64,000 bases of DNA from Chryseobacterium gleum (GTDB lineage Bacteria > Bacteroidota > Bacteroidia > Flavobacteriales_F > PHOS-HE28), in assembly GCA_945872795.1 (NCBI GenBank), contig CAMCAZ010000004.1, positions 27,398 to 91,397 on the forward strand, written 5' to 3'. The translations under genes were made by a program, and so were the position numbers. The notes under the pieces were generated by a model that was not told where the DNA came from, did not search any database, and saw only the letters and a program-made list of their open reading frames with translations. Every line of letters starts with the position of its first letter. Position 1 is the stretch's first letter. Shown piece after piece: positions 23,418-31,953 of the stretch.

Positions 23418-25286
23418 ATGGAAACACCCACCCGGACCAAGACCGTTGAAGAACGGCGCAATGTGGTCATCCTCTTCGCTGGTGACAGCGGCGATGGCAT
23501 CCAGCTGACCGGTGCCCAGTTCACCGACACCAACGCGCTGTTCGGCAACGACGTCAGCACCTTCCCCAACTTCCCCGCCGAGATCCGGGCCCCGATCGGG
23601 ACCATGGCGGGTGTGAGCGGTTACCAGCTGCATTTCGGCAGTGTGGAGCTCTTCACCGCCGGCGACCAGTGTGATGTGCTGGTGGTGATGAACGCCGCGG
23701 CGCTGCGGGCCAACATTTCCAAGTTAAAGCTGGGCGGTACCGTGATCGCCAACAGCGATGGCTTCGATGCCAGGAACCTGCGCCTGGCCGGCTACATCGA
23801 TCAGCAGGACCCGCTGACCGATGGCACACTCACGAACTACACCGTGCATGCCGTCGACGTGACGAAGATGACGCGCAATGCCCTGGAGGGCATGACGCTG
23901 GGCATGAAGGAGAAGGACCGGTGCAAGAACATGTTCGTGCTCGGTTTCGTCAACTGGATGTTCAGCCGGAGCCTGGCCAACAGCGAGAAGTTCCTGGAAG
24001 GCAAGTTCGGCAGGAAGCCCGAGCTGCTGGAGGCCAACAAGAAGGCCCTGCTGGCCGGCTACAACTACGGCGACACCAGCGAGACCTTCACGACCCGTTT
24101 CGAGGTGAAGCCCGCACCGATGCCCAAGGGCAACTACCGCAGCATCACCGGGAACCAGGGCACGGCCCTTGGCCTCATCGCCGGAGCGCAGAAGGCCGGC
24201 TTGGACATGTTCTACGGCAGTTATCCCATCACCCCGGCGAGCGACATCCTGCACGAGCTCGCGAAGCACAAGAATTTCGGGGTGAAGACCTTCCAGGCCG
24301 AGGACGAGATCGCGGCGATCTGCTCGGCCATCGGTGCCAGCTATGGCGGTGCCCTCGGTGTCACGGCCAGCAGTGGACCGGGCATCGCGTTGAAGGGTGA
24401 GGCCATGGGCCTGGCCTTCATGCTGGAGATCCCCTTGGTGATCGTGAACGTGCAGCGCGGCGGACCCAGCACCGGCCTGCCCACCAAGACGGAACAGGCC
24501 GACCTGTTCCAGGCGGTGCACGGCCGCAATGGCGAAGCGCCGATCCCCGTGCTCGCCGCAAGCAGCCCCACGGATTGTTTCGAGATGGCCTTCGAGGCCG
24601 TGCGCATCGCGGTGGAGCACATGACCCCTGTGATCCTGCTCACCGATGGCTACATCGCCAACGGTGCGGAACCATGGCGCTACCCACAAGCGAATGACCT
24701 GAAGGCCATCAAGGCTCCGTTCGCGATGCCGAAAGCGGTTGGCGATGAGGAGAGGTTCCTGCCCTACAAGCGTGACGAGAAAGGTGTGCGTCCTTGGGCG
24801 ATACCCGGCATGGCCGGCCTGCAGCACCGCATCGGTGGCATCGAGAAGGAGGACGGCACGGGCAATATCAGCTATGAACCGCTGAACCACGAGAAGATGG
24901 TGCGCCTGCGGGCGGACAAGGTGCGCAAGGTGGTGGAGGGTGTGCCGCCGCTCGACCTGAGCAACGGTGTGGACAGCGGCGACCTGCTGATCCTTGGCTG
25001 GGGCAGCACCTACGGCGCCATCAAGACCGCCGTGAACGAGATGTGCGCGGAGGGCCATTGTGTCGGCCATCTGCATCTGCGTTACCTCTTCCCCTTCCGC
25101 AAGGAGCTCGGCGAGATCATCTCGCGTTACAAGCGGGTGCTGATCCCCGAGATGAACAGCGGCCAGATGCGTCAGCTGATCCGTGCAGAGTTCCTCGTGG
25201 ATGCACGGGGCTTGAACAAGATCCAGGGCATGCCCTTCACCGCTGCGGAGATCAAGGCCGCCGCCATAGAATTCCTGAAGCAATGA
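23418..25286 (+). CDS. korA: 2-oxoacid:ferredoxin oxidoreductase, fused gamma-alpha subunit
   Basis: A 622-residue fusion. The N-terminal gamma domain (about 18-205) starts with VVILFAGDSGDGIQLTGAQF. The alpha part (about 230-560) contains GLDMFYGSYPITPASDILHELA and FQAEDEIAAICSAIGASYGG, followed by GPGIALKGEAMGLA, QRGGPSTGLPTKTEQADL and a C-terminal transketolase-like domain. With the beta subunit it oxidatively decarboxylates a 2-oxoacid, most likely 2-oxoglutarate, to acyl-CoA, reducing ferredoxin. In Bacteroidota this usually replaces or supplements the 2-oxoglutarate dehydrogenase of the TCA cycle. It overlaps korB by 4 bp (ATGA). Confidence 0.92.
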   Translation: METPTRTKTVEERRNVVILFAGDSGDGIQLTGAQFTDTNALFGNDVSTFPNFPAEIRAPIGTMAGVSGYQLHFGSVELFTAGDQCDVLVVMNAAALRANISKLKLGGTVIANSDGFDARNLRLAGYIDQQDPLTDGTLTNYTVHAVDVTKMTRNALEGMTLGMKEKDRCKNMFVLGFVNWMFSRSLANSEKFLEGKFGRKPELLEANKKALLAGYNYGDTSETFTTRFEVKPAPMPKGNYRSITGNQGTALGLIAGAQKAGLDMFYGSYPITPASDILHELAKHKNFGVKTFQAEDEIAAICSAIGASYGGALGVTASSGPGIALKGEAMGLAFMLEIPLVIVNVQRGGPSTGLPTKTEQADLFQAVHGRNGEAPIPVLAASSPTDCFEMAFEAVRIAVEHMTPVILLTDGYIANGAEPWRYPQANDLKAIKAPFAMPKAVGDEERFLPYKRDEKGVRPWAIPGMAGLQHRIGGIEKEDGTGNISYEPLNHEKMVRLRADKVRKVVEGVPPLDLSNGVDSGDLLILGWGSTYGAIKTAVNEMCAEGHCVGHLHLRYLFPFRKELGEIISRYKRVLIPEMNSGQMRQLIRAEFLVDARGLNKIQGMPFTAAEIKAAAIEFLKQ

Positions 25287-26326
25287 CCACCGCCACCGAA
25301 GTGCTCAACGGCAGCAACCCGCCCGCCAAGCTCGATTACGCGAGCGACCAGGAAGTGCGCTGGTGTCCCGGCTGCGGCGACTACTCCATCCTCAAGCAGG
25401 TGGAGACCATCCTCAAGGAACAGGGCAAGCCCAAGGAGGAGATCGTCTTCATCAGCGGCATCGGCTGCAGTTCGCGGTTCCCGTACTACCTGGACACGTA
25501 CGGCATGCACAGCATCCACGGTCGTGCGCCTGCCATCGTCAGCGGCCTGCGCGCCGTGCGCCCCGAGCTCAGCGTGTGGATGATCACCGGTGATGGTGAC
25601 TCGCTCAGCATCGGCGGCAACCACCTGATCCACCTCCTGCGCCGTAATGTGGATGTGAACGTGCTGCTCTTCAACAACGAGATCTACGGTCTCACGAAAG
25701 GGCAGTACTCGCCCACCTCACCGGAAGGTGCTGTGACCAAGAGCACGCCCATGGGCAGCGTGGACCATCCCTTCAATCCGCTCGCGTTGTGCAAGGGGGC
25801 CGATGCCACCTTCATCGCCCGCGCCATGGACCGCGATCCCAAACAACTGCGCGAGGTCCTCACCAAGGCCGATGCCCACCGTGGCACGAGCCTCATCGAG
25901 ATCTACCAGAACTGCAACGTCTTCAACGACGGTGCATTCGAGGTCTTCACGGAGAAAGCCACCAAGCCCTTCCACACGCTCTTCGTGGAACACGGAAAGC
26001 CGCTTGTCTTCGCCAACGGCACCAAGGGCATCAAATTGGATGGCATGACACCGCGCATTGTGGACCTCGTCGCCGGTGAAGCCACGCTCGAGGATCTCTG
26101 GATCCACGACGAACGCGACAGCTTCAAGGCCAGCATCCTGGTCAGTCTTTTCGATGACCACAGCCACGAGGGCGCCATGCCCCGACCTTTCGGTGTGTTC
26201 TACATCACGGAGCGTTCCACCGTGGAAAGCCGCATCAACGCGCAGGTGGAACAGTCGAAACAGAAAAAGGGCGTAGGTGACCTGGATGCGCTATTGCGCG
26301 GGGAAAGGACGTGGACGATCGGGTGA
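25283..26326 (+). CDS. korB: 2-oxoacid:ferredoxin oxidoreductase, beta subunit (TPP-binding)
   Basis: A 347-residue thiamine-diphosphate-binding subunit. The cysteine motif WCPGCGDYSILK (near residue 25) and GIGCSSR supply Fe-S ligands. The TPP/Mg motif is GDGDSLSIGGNH, followed by NNEIYGLTKGQYSPTS. Substrate specificity is inferred from the KorB-like length and motifs; pyruvate cannot be fully excluded. It follows korA with a 4-bp overlap and completes the operon. Confidence 0.92.
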   Translation: MTTATEVLNGSNPPAKLDYASDQEVRWCPGCGDYSILKQVETILKEQGKPKEEIVFISGIGCSSRFPYYLDTYGMHSIHGRAPAIVSGLRAVRPELSVWMITGDGDSLSIGGNHLIHLLRRNVDVNVLLFNNEIYGLTKGQYSPTSPEGAVTKSTPMGSVDHPFNPLALCKGADATFIARAMDRDPKQLREVLTKADAHRGTSLIEIYQNCNVFNDGAFEVFTEKATKPFHTLFVEHGKPLVFANGTKGIKLDGMTPRIVDLVAGEATLEDLWIHDERDSFKASILVSLFDDHSHEGAMPRPFGVFYITERSTVESRINAQVEQSKQKKGVGDLDALLRGERTWTIG

Positions 26327-26360
26327 ACGGAGCTTTATCTGTGGTGAAGAAGCACCCGTC

Positions 26361-26600
26361 ATGACGACCGCAGCCCTCAAGAAGAAGATCAAAGCCCTTG
26401 TCGATAAGGAGACCAATGGTCGCAAGCTGGATAACGTCCTGGCGATGTTCGAAGCGACTGGTATCAGTGCCTCGGAGCGTAAGGCCATTGTCGAGACCGT
26501 CTCACGATCCGAAGCGGACTACCGTGCAGGACGTTTCGTGAGCGGTCCCGAAGCCCGAAAGCGTGCGAAGCAAACGTTGAAACGAAAGTGGGCAGCCTAG
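26361..26600 (+). CDS. Small antitoxin-like protein of a RelE/ParE-type pair
   Basis: A 79-residue basic, mostly helical protein (MTTAALKKKIKALVDKETN at the start, ARKRAKQTLKRKWAA at the end). It has no recognisable DNA-binding fold by eye but occupies the place of an antitoxin: the next gene, 10 bp downstream on the same strand, is RelE/ParE-like. The ending in KRKW is common in such antitoxins in my experience. A near-match -7 element (TATCTGTG at 26336-26343) lies just upstream. Assignment rests mainly on context. Confidence 0.6.
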   Translation: MTTAALKKKIKALVDKETNGRKLDNVLAMFEATGISASERKAIVETVSRSEADYRAGRFVSGPEARKRAKQTLKRKWAA

Positions 26601-26610
26601 TTATTTGTGA

Positions 26611-26922
26611 ATGAAGAGGCCATTGCGGCTGGATGTGTCCAACACAGCGCTCAAGGGCCTGGATGATCTGATCGCCACTTGGCGAACCTACCATTCCGAA
26701 CAACGTGTGGAAGAACTGGTCGATGAGATCCACGACCAGGCGGAATGGCTATGCGCCTATCCCCGTGCCGGGGCGGTGGAAGTTTGGTTGATCACTGGTC
26801 GTTTCCAATACCGGCGTTAGGTGGTCGGTCATGTGAAGATCATCTACCGGGTGACCAGGACCGCGATTCGTGTGACCGACTTCTTCGATAGTCGGCAGGA
26901 CCCACGGAAGGTGAAGGGTTGA
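26611..26922 (+). pseudogene. RelE/ParE-family toxin interrupted by an internal TAG
   Basis: The frame from ATG 26611 reads 69 residues (NTALKGLDDLIATWRTYHSE, a typical ParE/RelE start), then TAG at 26818-26820. It continues in the same frame with VVGHVKIIYRVTRTAIRVTDFFDSRQDPRKVKG to a TGA at 26920-26922. The second part is the standard C-terminal half of the family (VGHVKIIYRV and SRQDP). The stop falls just before the conserved VG.VKIIYR strand, where an E or L codon would be expected, so a single base change explains it. The truncated product lacks the catalytic C-terminal half. The antitoxin gene upstream looks intact. Confidence 0.75.
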
Positions 26923-27148
26923 TTCCTCAAAAGGCCTTGATCATCTCAGGTCTCATCCCTCCACGAGATAGTGTGACGTTCTGTTGAACGATGGATCGTT
27001 CGCCTTTGCTATGTCGATCCCGGAAATTGGATCCTCCAAGGATCGAATTTGTCGCGCCATGACATTTGGGAGGATCCCATCTGCCGGGTCTTCCGATATT
27101 CCCCCGCTGAACGAACAGAACCTGGCCATAACCCGCACTGTATCCACC

Positions 27149-27964
27149 ATGCGCATCTTTCATCCCACCGATCTCGGTTCCGGCAGTGCCACGGCCTTCC
27201 TGCACGCCTTGCGGCTTGCCGTGGATACCCGTTCCACCATCACCATCATGCATGTGGCCTCGCATGAGGGCGACACGGAGTGGAGCGAAATGCCTGGCGT
27301 GCGCAGCACCCTGTCCAAGTGGGGGCTGGTGCAGGGCGAGCATGATATGGAAGGCCTCAAGCGGCTGGGGGTCAGTGTGCGCAAGGTGATCGTCGATGGT
27401 GCGGATCCCGTGGCGAACAGCTTGAAGCACCTGACCAAACATCCGACGGACCTCGTGGTATTGGCCACCCACCAACGTGATGGTGGCTTCGGTTGGTTCA
27501 AACGCAAAGTGGCCGAGCCCATCGCGCGCGGCGCGGCGGAACCCACCTTGTTCGTGCCGTATGATCGCAAGGGCTTTCTCAATGGAACATCGGGTGTGGT
27601 CTCACTTCGGAAGGTGCTGGTGCCCGTCGCATCCGATCCGCCTCCGGTGAAGGCGCTGGCACTGTTCGCCAAGCTGGCTGCGGCCATGGGACAATCCCAA
27701 GGCGTGCTCACCCTGCTGCATGTGGGCGATGACACGTCGCGGCCGGCCGTCGATACACCGACCATCCCCGGCTGGACGGTGGAACAGGTGGTGCGTCAAG
27801 GCGAAGTGGTGGACACCATCGTGGAGACGGCTGCCGCCACACAAAGCGACCTGCTTGTCATGGCCACCAAGGGACACGAAGGTTTCCTGGATGCCTTGCG
27901 GGGTAGCAATACGGAGCAGGTGTTGCGCGCCGTTCCCTGCCCGGTGCTGGCCGTCCCGGCCTGA
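27149..27964 (+). CDS. Universal stress protein, two tandem USP domains
   Basis: A 271-residue protein made of two UspA-like domains (about 1-140 and 150-271). Domain 1 starts with MRIFHPTDLGSGSATAF and has DLVVLATHQRDGGFGWFKR; domain 2 starts with KVLVPVASDPPPVKAL and ends with GSNTEQVLRAVPCPVLAVPA. The second domain carries a motif like the ATP-binding GxxxxxxxGSxxxxV (MATKGHEGFLDALRGSNTEQV). Such proteins respond to starvation or redox stress. The ATG at 27149 begins directly at the first strand; the frame upstream has no sign of coding. No clear -7 motif is nearby. Confidence 0.85.
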   Translation: MRIFHPTDLGSGSATAFLHALRLAVDTRSTITIMHVASHEGDTEWSEMPGVRSTLSKWGLVQGEHDMEGLKRLGVSVRKVIVDGADPVANSLKHLTKHPTDLVVLATHQRDGGFGWFKRKVAEPIARGAAEPTLFVPYDRKGFLNGTSGVVSLRKVLVPVASDPPPVKALALFAKLAAAMGQSQGVLTLLHVGDDTSRPAVDTPTIPGWTVEQVVRQGEVVDTIVETAAATQSDLLVMATKGHEGFLDALRGSNTEQVLRAVPCPVLAVPA

Positions 27965-27983
27965 AGGTCGGCAGCTCCATCAC

Positions 27984-28910
27984 CTACTTCCACTCCAGCA
28001 GCGTGACGCCCAGACCGACCATGGTCTGCTCGTGGTTGCAGTCGACCATGCTTTCGCCATAGCCGTGGAAGACCTGCAGGTACAGCTTCAGGTTGCCACT
28101 GACGTTGTAGGACCATTCCCCCATCACTGAACCTCCCAGGAAGGGATCAATGAGGACCGAGCTGCCCACTTGCAGTGTGAGCAGATGCCGATGGATACCG
28201 TGCATGATGAGGAATTCACCACTTCCCAGAAAGTTCTCGATCTCCGGGTTGTCGTCCCGGGACGATGCCTCGGGAATGCGCCACCAAGGGCGGAACAGCA
28301 GTGTGGTGGACCTGCGCTCAAGTCCGACCTGTGCCACGATCTGGTTCCAACTGCGGCTCAATGGCTCAGCGCGGCCGATGCTCTGGTGGACCAGGCCCGC
28401 GGTGAGCAAGCGACCGGTGAAGCCAAGCAGTCGATAATTGGTGCGCAAGGACAGCAGGACCTCCGGTTCGTAGTTCGTTTCCCGGTACGGGCGCGACAAG
28501 GCTGAATTGAAGATCGGCATACGCGAGGTCTGCGTGTAGCCGATCCAGAGGTCACCGTTCCCTTTGAACAGTCCCTGTACCGCCTTGATCTTGAGGCTCA
28601 GTTGGAACTTGAGCTCCGTGGGGTCCAACGGGATGCTGTCATTCGTGGTTTCCACCGCTTCGTTCTCCCGGGATGGAGCTTAGTTCGGCGAAATCGTCCA
28701 CACCACAGGGAGCAGATGCACGGGCTTGTAGGGCGTGATCGTGAAGACGGGGTTCCGCAGACTGTCCGACAGTTCCCAACGGGTGCTCAGGTCATGGCGT
28801 CGGTTGCGCAGCAAGGTCTGGGCCTGCAGGCCGGTAGCCTGGGTGCAGAGCAACAGGGTCGACATGGTCCGCATGCCAAGGATCACCACGCGGACCATCG
28901 ATCCGCTCAT
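27984..28910 (-). pseudogene. pldA: Phospholipase A (OMPLA/PldA-like) split by an in-frame TAA
   Basis: Reading from ATG 28910, a signal peptide and the N-terminal part of OMPLA (TRWELSDSLRNPVFTITPYK, then PVVWTISPN) end in TAA at 28680-28682. The same frame continues without any shift for 232 more codons. The continuation has TELKFQLSLKIK, ALSRPYRETNYEPEVLL, the catalytic block LVHQSIGRAEPLSRSWN (His and Ser of the active site) and the C-terminal HGYGESMVDCNHEQ. This is the full family pattern with only one stop in the way; a GAA or CAA to TAA change would suffice. The part after the stop has no signal peptide of its own. The start overlaps the nadE stop (ATGA). Confidence 0.8.
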
Positions 28911-29704
28911 GTTCGCAGCGCGGGGGGGATCAGGCACACGGGGATCGGCACCATCTTGTGCAGGTTGGCCGCATGCCGACGATCGAAGATGGCGAGCACC
29001 GTGCGCTGGCGTTCGGAAAGTTCGAGTCGCGAAGGGTCCGTGCCTAGCGCCCGGAGCTCCATCGCCCACTCCAGCTCGGGGTAGGTCGCACCGATCTGGT
29101 CCTCATCGCTGCGGTCATCGCCGAACAGCCCATCGGTGGGCTTCGCCTGCATGATGCTGTCCACCACGCCCAACACCCGCGCAACCTCATACACTTCCGT
29201 CTTGGTCAGGTCGGCGATGGGGGAGAGGTCCACACCGCCGTCACCATATTTCGTAAAGAAACCCACCCCGAAGTCCTCCACCTTGTTGCCTGTGCCGGCC
29301 ACCAGATGGCTGTGCAGTCCGGCGATATGGTACAGGGTGGCCATCCGCATTCGGGCCCGGGTGTTCGCCAGGGCCAGGGCATGCACCGCGTGGTCTGAAC
29401 CGACAGGCAGCACGGCCTTCAGCGTATCAAAGGGAACGGTCAGGTCTACGCGCTGCAGCGATACTGCGCGATGGCGCCCCTGAAGCTGCGCCACATGCTC
29501 CAATGCGCGGTCCACGTGGCTTTGGGCCTGGTGGATGGGCATCTCCACACAGATCGTGGGCAGGTCCGTTCGGGCACACAGCGCGCTGGTCACCGCACTG
29601 TCAATGCCTCCGCTCACGCCGACCACAAAGCCTTTCTGGCGATTCGTCGTGCAATAGTCGCGCAACCAACCCGTGATGTGTTCGATGACCGCTTGTGTCT
29701 GCAT
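28907..29704 (-). CDS. nadE: NH3-dependent NAD+ synthetase
   Basis: A 265-residue NAD synthase of the short, ammonia-using type, with no glutaminase domain. The ATP-pyrophosphatase P-loop is SGGIDS at residues 31-36. GTGNKVEDFGVGFFTKYGDGGVDLSPIADLTKTEVY and the tail KPTDGLFGDDRSDEDQIGATY are the substrate-binding signatures. It amidates deamido-NAD to NAD in the cytoplasm. The ATG at 29704 is separated from a strong terminator T-run by only 5 bp, so nadE must be read through or started from within the hairpin region. pldA follows with a 4-bp overlap. Confidence 0.93.
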   Translation of the reverse strand: MQTQAVIEHITGWLRDYCTTNRQKGFVVGVSGGIDSAVTSALCARTDLPTICVEMPIHQAQSHVDRALEHVAQLQGRHRAVSLQRVDLTVPFDTLKAVLPVGSDHAVHALALANTRARMRMATLYHIAGLHSHLVAGTGNKVEDFGVGFFTKYGDGGVDLSPIADLTKTEVYEVARVLGVVDSIMQAKPTDGLFGDDRSDEDQIGATYPELEWAMELRALGTDPSRLELSERQRTVLAIFDRRHAANLHKMVPIPVCLIPPALRT

Positions 29705-29709
29705 GGTGT

Positions 29710-29749
29710 AAAAATGCGAAGCCCCGCCCATGTGTTCACAGGCGGGGCT
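29710..29749 (-). terminator. Rho-independent terminator/attenuator between PorT-like gene and nadE
   Basis: AGCCCCGCC (29720-29728) pairs with GGCGGGGCT (29741-29749). The loop holds an additional TGTG/CACA pairing. On the minus strand a run of five T (29710-29714) follows. The run ends 5 bp before the nadE ATG. Confidence 0.75.
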
Positions 29750-29769
29750 CCGAAGTTCCGATCGGGGTA

Positions 29770-30486
29770 TCAGAAGAAGATGCCGACGGTAAGCTCCAGG
29801 TAGTTGGCCATGGCCTTGACATCTTTCGACTTCAGGATGTCCGTGAAGCCATTGTTGTAGGTCACCGCCACCAGCAGGCTGGTGTTGCCGCTGAAGTTGT
29901 ACTCCATGCCGGCCGCCACGATCAGGGATGCCTTGTAGATGTTGATGTCATCCTGAATGTCTTCATTCTCGAGTTCGGTGAACTCCGTTACGATCGCAGT
30001 GCCATCGGTCCGTGTTCCTGCGATGGTCGGCACGATGATATCCGATTTTGCACGGATGTTCACGGCATTCCCAAAGCCCACCTGGCCGAAGTAACGCATG
30101 TACCCGATCTCGTTGGTCATCATCTTGATCGTCAGAGGAAGTTCGATGTACCGCAGCTTCACATTGGTCTCCAGATCCCGCGTGCGTGTGGGGCCGGTGA
30201 CATCTTCCGCATACGTATAGGTCTCCTTCCAAGCGCCCGATACATTGTTCAGGTTCATGCCCGTGGCGAACTGATAGTTTCCCGAGGTGCCGATGGGGAA
30301 CTCGGCCATCAGTCCGAACGTGTAACCCGCGTTGGTGCCACTTGAAGTATAGCCCCTGGTATCCGGGTTCACAAATCCCAGGTTAGGGCTTAGTTTCATG
30401 CCGAACCTTACACCGGTCTCGTCCTGTGCGATCACGGAGGAGGTGCCGATCGTAGCGGCGGCCAGGATCACGAGGGCCTTCTTCAT
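29770..30486 (-). CDS. Outer-membrane beta-barrel protein, PorT-like
   Basis: A 238-residue exported protein with a signal peptide (MKKALVILAAATIGTSSVIAQ) and a beta-barrel pattern of alternating strands ending in an aromatic residue (VGIFF). Strands such as VRFGMKLSPNLGFV, YTFGLMAEFPIG and YIELPLTIKMM match the PorT / outer-membrane beta-barrel family of Bacteroidota. PorT itself is involved in T9SS in some species, but this family is large and the role here is unknown. The ATG at 30486 follows a full -7 motif. A strong terminator follows the stop codon. Confidence 0.8.
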   Translation of the reverse strand: MKKALVILAAATIGTSSVIAQDETGVRFGMKLSPNLGFVNPDTRGYTSSGTNAGYTFGLMAEFPIGTSGNYQFATGMNLNNVSGAWKETYTYAEDVTGPTRTRDLETNVKLRYIELPLTIKMMTNEIGYMRYFGQVGFGNAVNIRAKSDIIVPTIAGTRTDGTAIVTEFTELENEDIQDDINIYKASLIVAAGMEYNFSGNTSLLVAVTYNNGFTDILKSKDVKAMANYLELTVGIFF

Positions 30487-30493
30487 AGTTTTG
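30486..30493 (+). promoter_or_regulatory. Candidate -7 element (TAGTTTTG) for gldB
   Basis: A full match to TAnnTTTG, 33 bp before the TTG start at 30527. It begins at the first base of the start codon of the divergent PorT-like gene. Confidence 0.45.
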
Positions 30494-30513
30494 GGGCTGA
30501 TTTTACTGCTGCT

Positions 30514-30521
30514 CAAAGGTA
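30514..30521 (-). promoter_or_regulatory. Candidate -7 element (TACCTTTG) for the PorT-like gene
   Basis: A full match to TAnnTTTG on the minus strand, 27 bp before the ATG at 30486. It is interleaved with the gldB promoter in a 40-bp gap. Confidence 0.5.
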
Positions 30522-30526
30522 AGACG

Positions 30527-31546
30527 TTGAACATTAGCACTTCCTTTTCCGCGCTCGCCGCGGTATCACTGTTCCTCACATCATGCACCGGCACCGGCCG
30601 ACCTGAGGTGTCCGCCGATGATGTGGAGCTCGAACTCACCATCGGTCGGTTGGACCAGGACCTGTTCCACGCATCGCCGGAGGAGATGCCGGGTGCCGCA
30701 CTCAAAGCGTATGCCGAACACGGTGAGTTCTTCCAGATCTACATCGAGGATATCCTGCAGGGTTCACCGGTTGATGATCCGCAGTTGCCCCTTGTCCTCA
30801 ACGCCTTTGTCACCGACCCCGATTGGGCCAGTGTGCAGCTGGCGGTGGACAGCGTGCTCGGGGACCTGGAACCCCAGCGTCGCGACATGGAGGATGCCTT
30901 CAAGCGGCTCCATGTCCTGTTTCCGGATAGCCTGATCCCCCGCGTGGTGGCCTTCAACTCGGGCTTCAACTTCGGCATCTTCCCCACCGACAGTGTGCTG
31001 GGATTCGGTGTGGAATGGTTCATCGGCAAGGACCACCCCGTGATCGGGTACCTCGCACCCGAAGCCTTCCCGCAGTACGTGAAGGACCGCATGATGCCCG
31101 ATATGCTCGCGCCCAGTGCCGTGAAGGGGTGGTTGCTCGTGCATTACACGCGCGAGATCGCCGGATCTGACCTGTTGACCAACCTGGTGGAGACCGGCAA
31201 GGTGCTGGCGCTGCTCGATGCCCTGATGCCCGGGACCGATGCCCACCTCAAGTATGCGTTCTCCCCCGAACAGCTCGCCTGGTGCATGGCCAACGAGCAG
31301 CTGATCTGGAAGGACATCGTTTCCAAGGACCAGCTCTTCAGCAAGCGCACCGATGACATTGCCCGGCTGATGAACGATGGCCCCTTCACCAATGGATTCC
31401 CCCGCGAAAGCCCGGGCCACATCGGCGAATGGATCGGTCACCGCATGGTGCAGGCCTACCTGAACGAGCATCCCGAAGTGTCCTTTGCCGAGCTCCTGGC
31501 CATGGATGATCCCAAGGTGATCCTCCAGAGCTACAAGCCTCGGTGA
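30527..31546 (+). CDS. gldB: Gliding motility lipoprotein GldB
   Basis: About 339 residues. A hydrophobic signal ends in lipobox LTSC, and the mature protein carries the GldB pattern: ELTIGRLDQDLFHASPEEM, YIEDILQ, NSGFNFGIFPTDSVLGFGVEWFIG and DHPVIGYLAP, then SPGHIGEWIGHRMVQAYL at the C-terminus. GldB is a membrane lipoprotein needed for gliding in Flavobacterium and is found even in non-gliding Bacteroidota, where its role is unclear. No ATG precedes the signal peptide; TTG 30527 is the best start, 34 bp after a candidate -7 box and preceded by AAAGG. TTG at 30491 is an alternative but lies within the promoter box. gldC follows. Confidence 0.85.
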   Translation: MNISTSFSALAAVSLFLTSCTGTGRPEVSADDVELELTIGRLDQDLFHASPEEMPGAALKAYAEHGEFFQIYIEDILQGSPVDDPQLPLVLNAFVTDPDWASVQLAVDSVLGDLEPQRRDMEDAFKRLHVLFPDSLIPRVVAFNSGFNFGIFPTDSVLGFGVEWFIGKDHPVIGYLAPEAFPQYVKDRMMPDMLAPSAVKGWLLVHYTREIAGSDLLTNLVETGKVLALLDALMPGTDAHLKYAFSPEQLAWCMANEQLIWKDIVSKDQLFSKRTDDIARLMNDGPFTNGFPRESPGHIGEWIGHRMVQAYLNEHPEVSFAELLAMDDPKVILQSYKPR

Positions 31547-31613
31547 ACAGGGACCTTGCCTTCTCCGATTCCTTCACCACACTCTTTTCGTCACACCCTC
31601 CGCCCCACTCCCC

Positions 31614-31946
31614 ATGGCCATGACCAGTGAGATCAAGTTGACCGTTCACCTCGATGAGAACAAGGTGCCCGAGCGCATCGATTGGGAGGCCGAGGACGGG
31701 GGCGTCCGAAGCTCGAGCAAGGCCGTGCTGCTGGCCCTGTGGGATGAGCAGGAGCGGAACACCCTGCGGATCGACCTCTGGACCAAGGAGATGACCGTGG
31801 AGGAGATGAAGGCCTTCTTCCACCAGAACATCCTGACCCTGGCCGACACCTTCGACCGGGCCACCGGTGAAGGGAAGATGGCAGCGCAGATGCGCGATTT
31901 CGCGGCCTACTTCGCAGAGCACATGCTCCCCGAACTGAAAAAGTAG
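31614..31946 (+). CDS. gldC: Gliding motility protein GldC
   Basis: A 110-residue cytoplasmic protein matching GldC over its full length: MTSEIKLTVHLDENKVPERI at the start, WDEQERNTLRIDLWTKEMT, VEEMKAFFHQNILTLADTF and RDFAAYFAEHM. GldC increases GldB levels in Flavobacterium johnsoniae and may act as a partner or chaperone. It lies 67 bp after gldB on the same strand. The gldB-gldC-engB-hydrolase-mraZ order resembles the arrangement I recall from Flavobacteria. It converges with engB at 7 bp. Confidence 0.9.
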   Translation: MAMTSEIKLTVHLDENKVPERIDWEAEDGGVRSSSKAVLLALWDEQERNTLRIDLWTKEMTVEEMKAFFHQNILTLADTFDRATGEGKMAAQMRDFAAYFAEHMLPELKK

Positions 31947-31953
31947 GACGCCC

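Noticed and set aside
26611..28910. Stop-codon recoding or an alternative genetic code to explain the internal TAG and TAA
   Set aside because: The two stops differ, and TAG and TAA are used as normal ends elsewhere in the window (ftsZ ends in TAG, murE and trmB in TAA). No selenocysteine- or pyrrolysine-type context is expected in these families.
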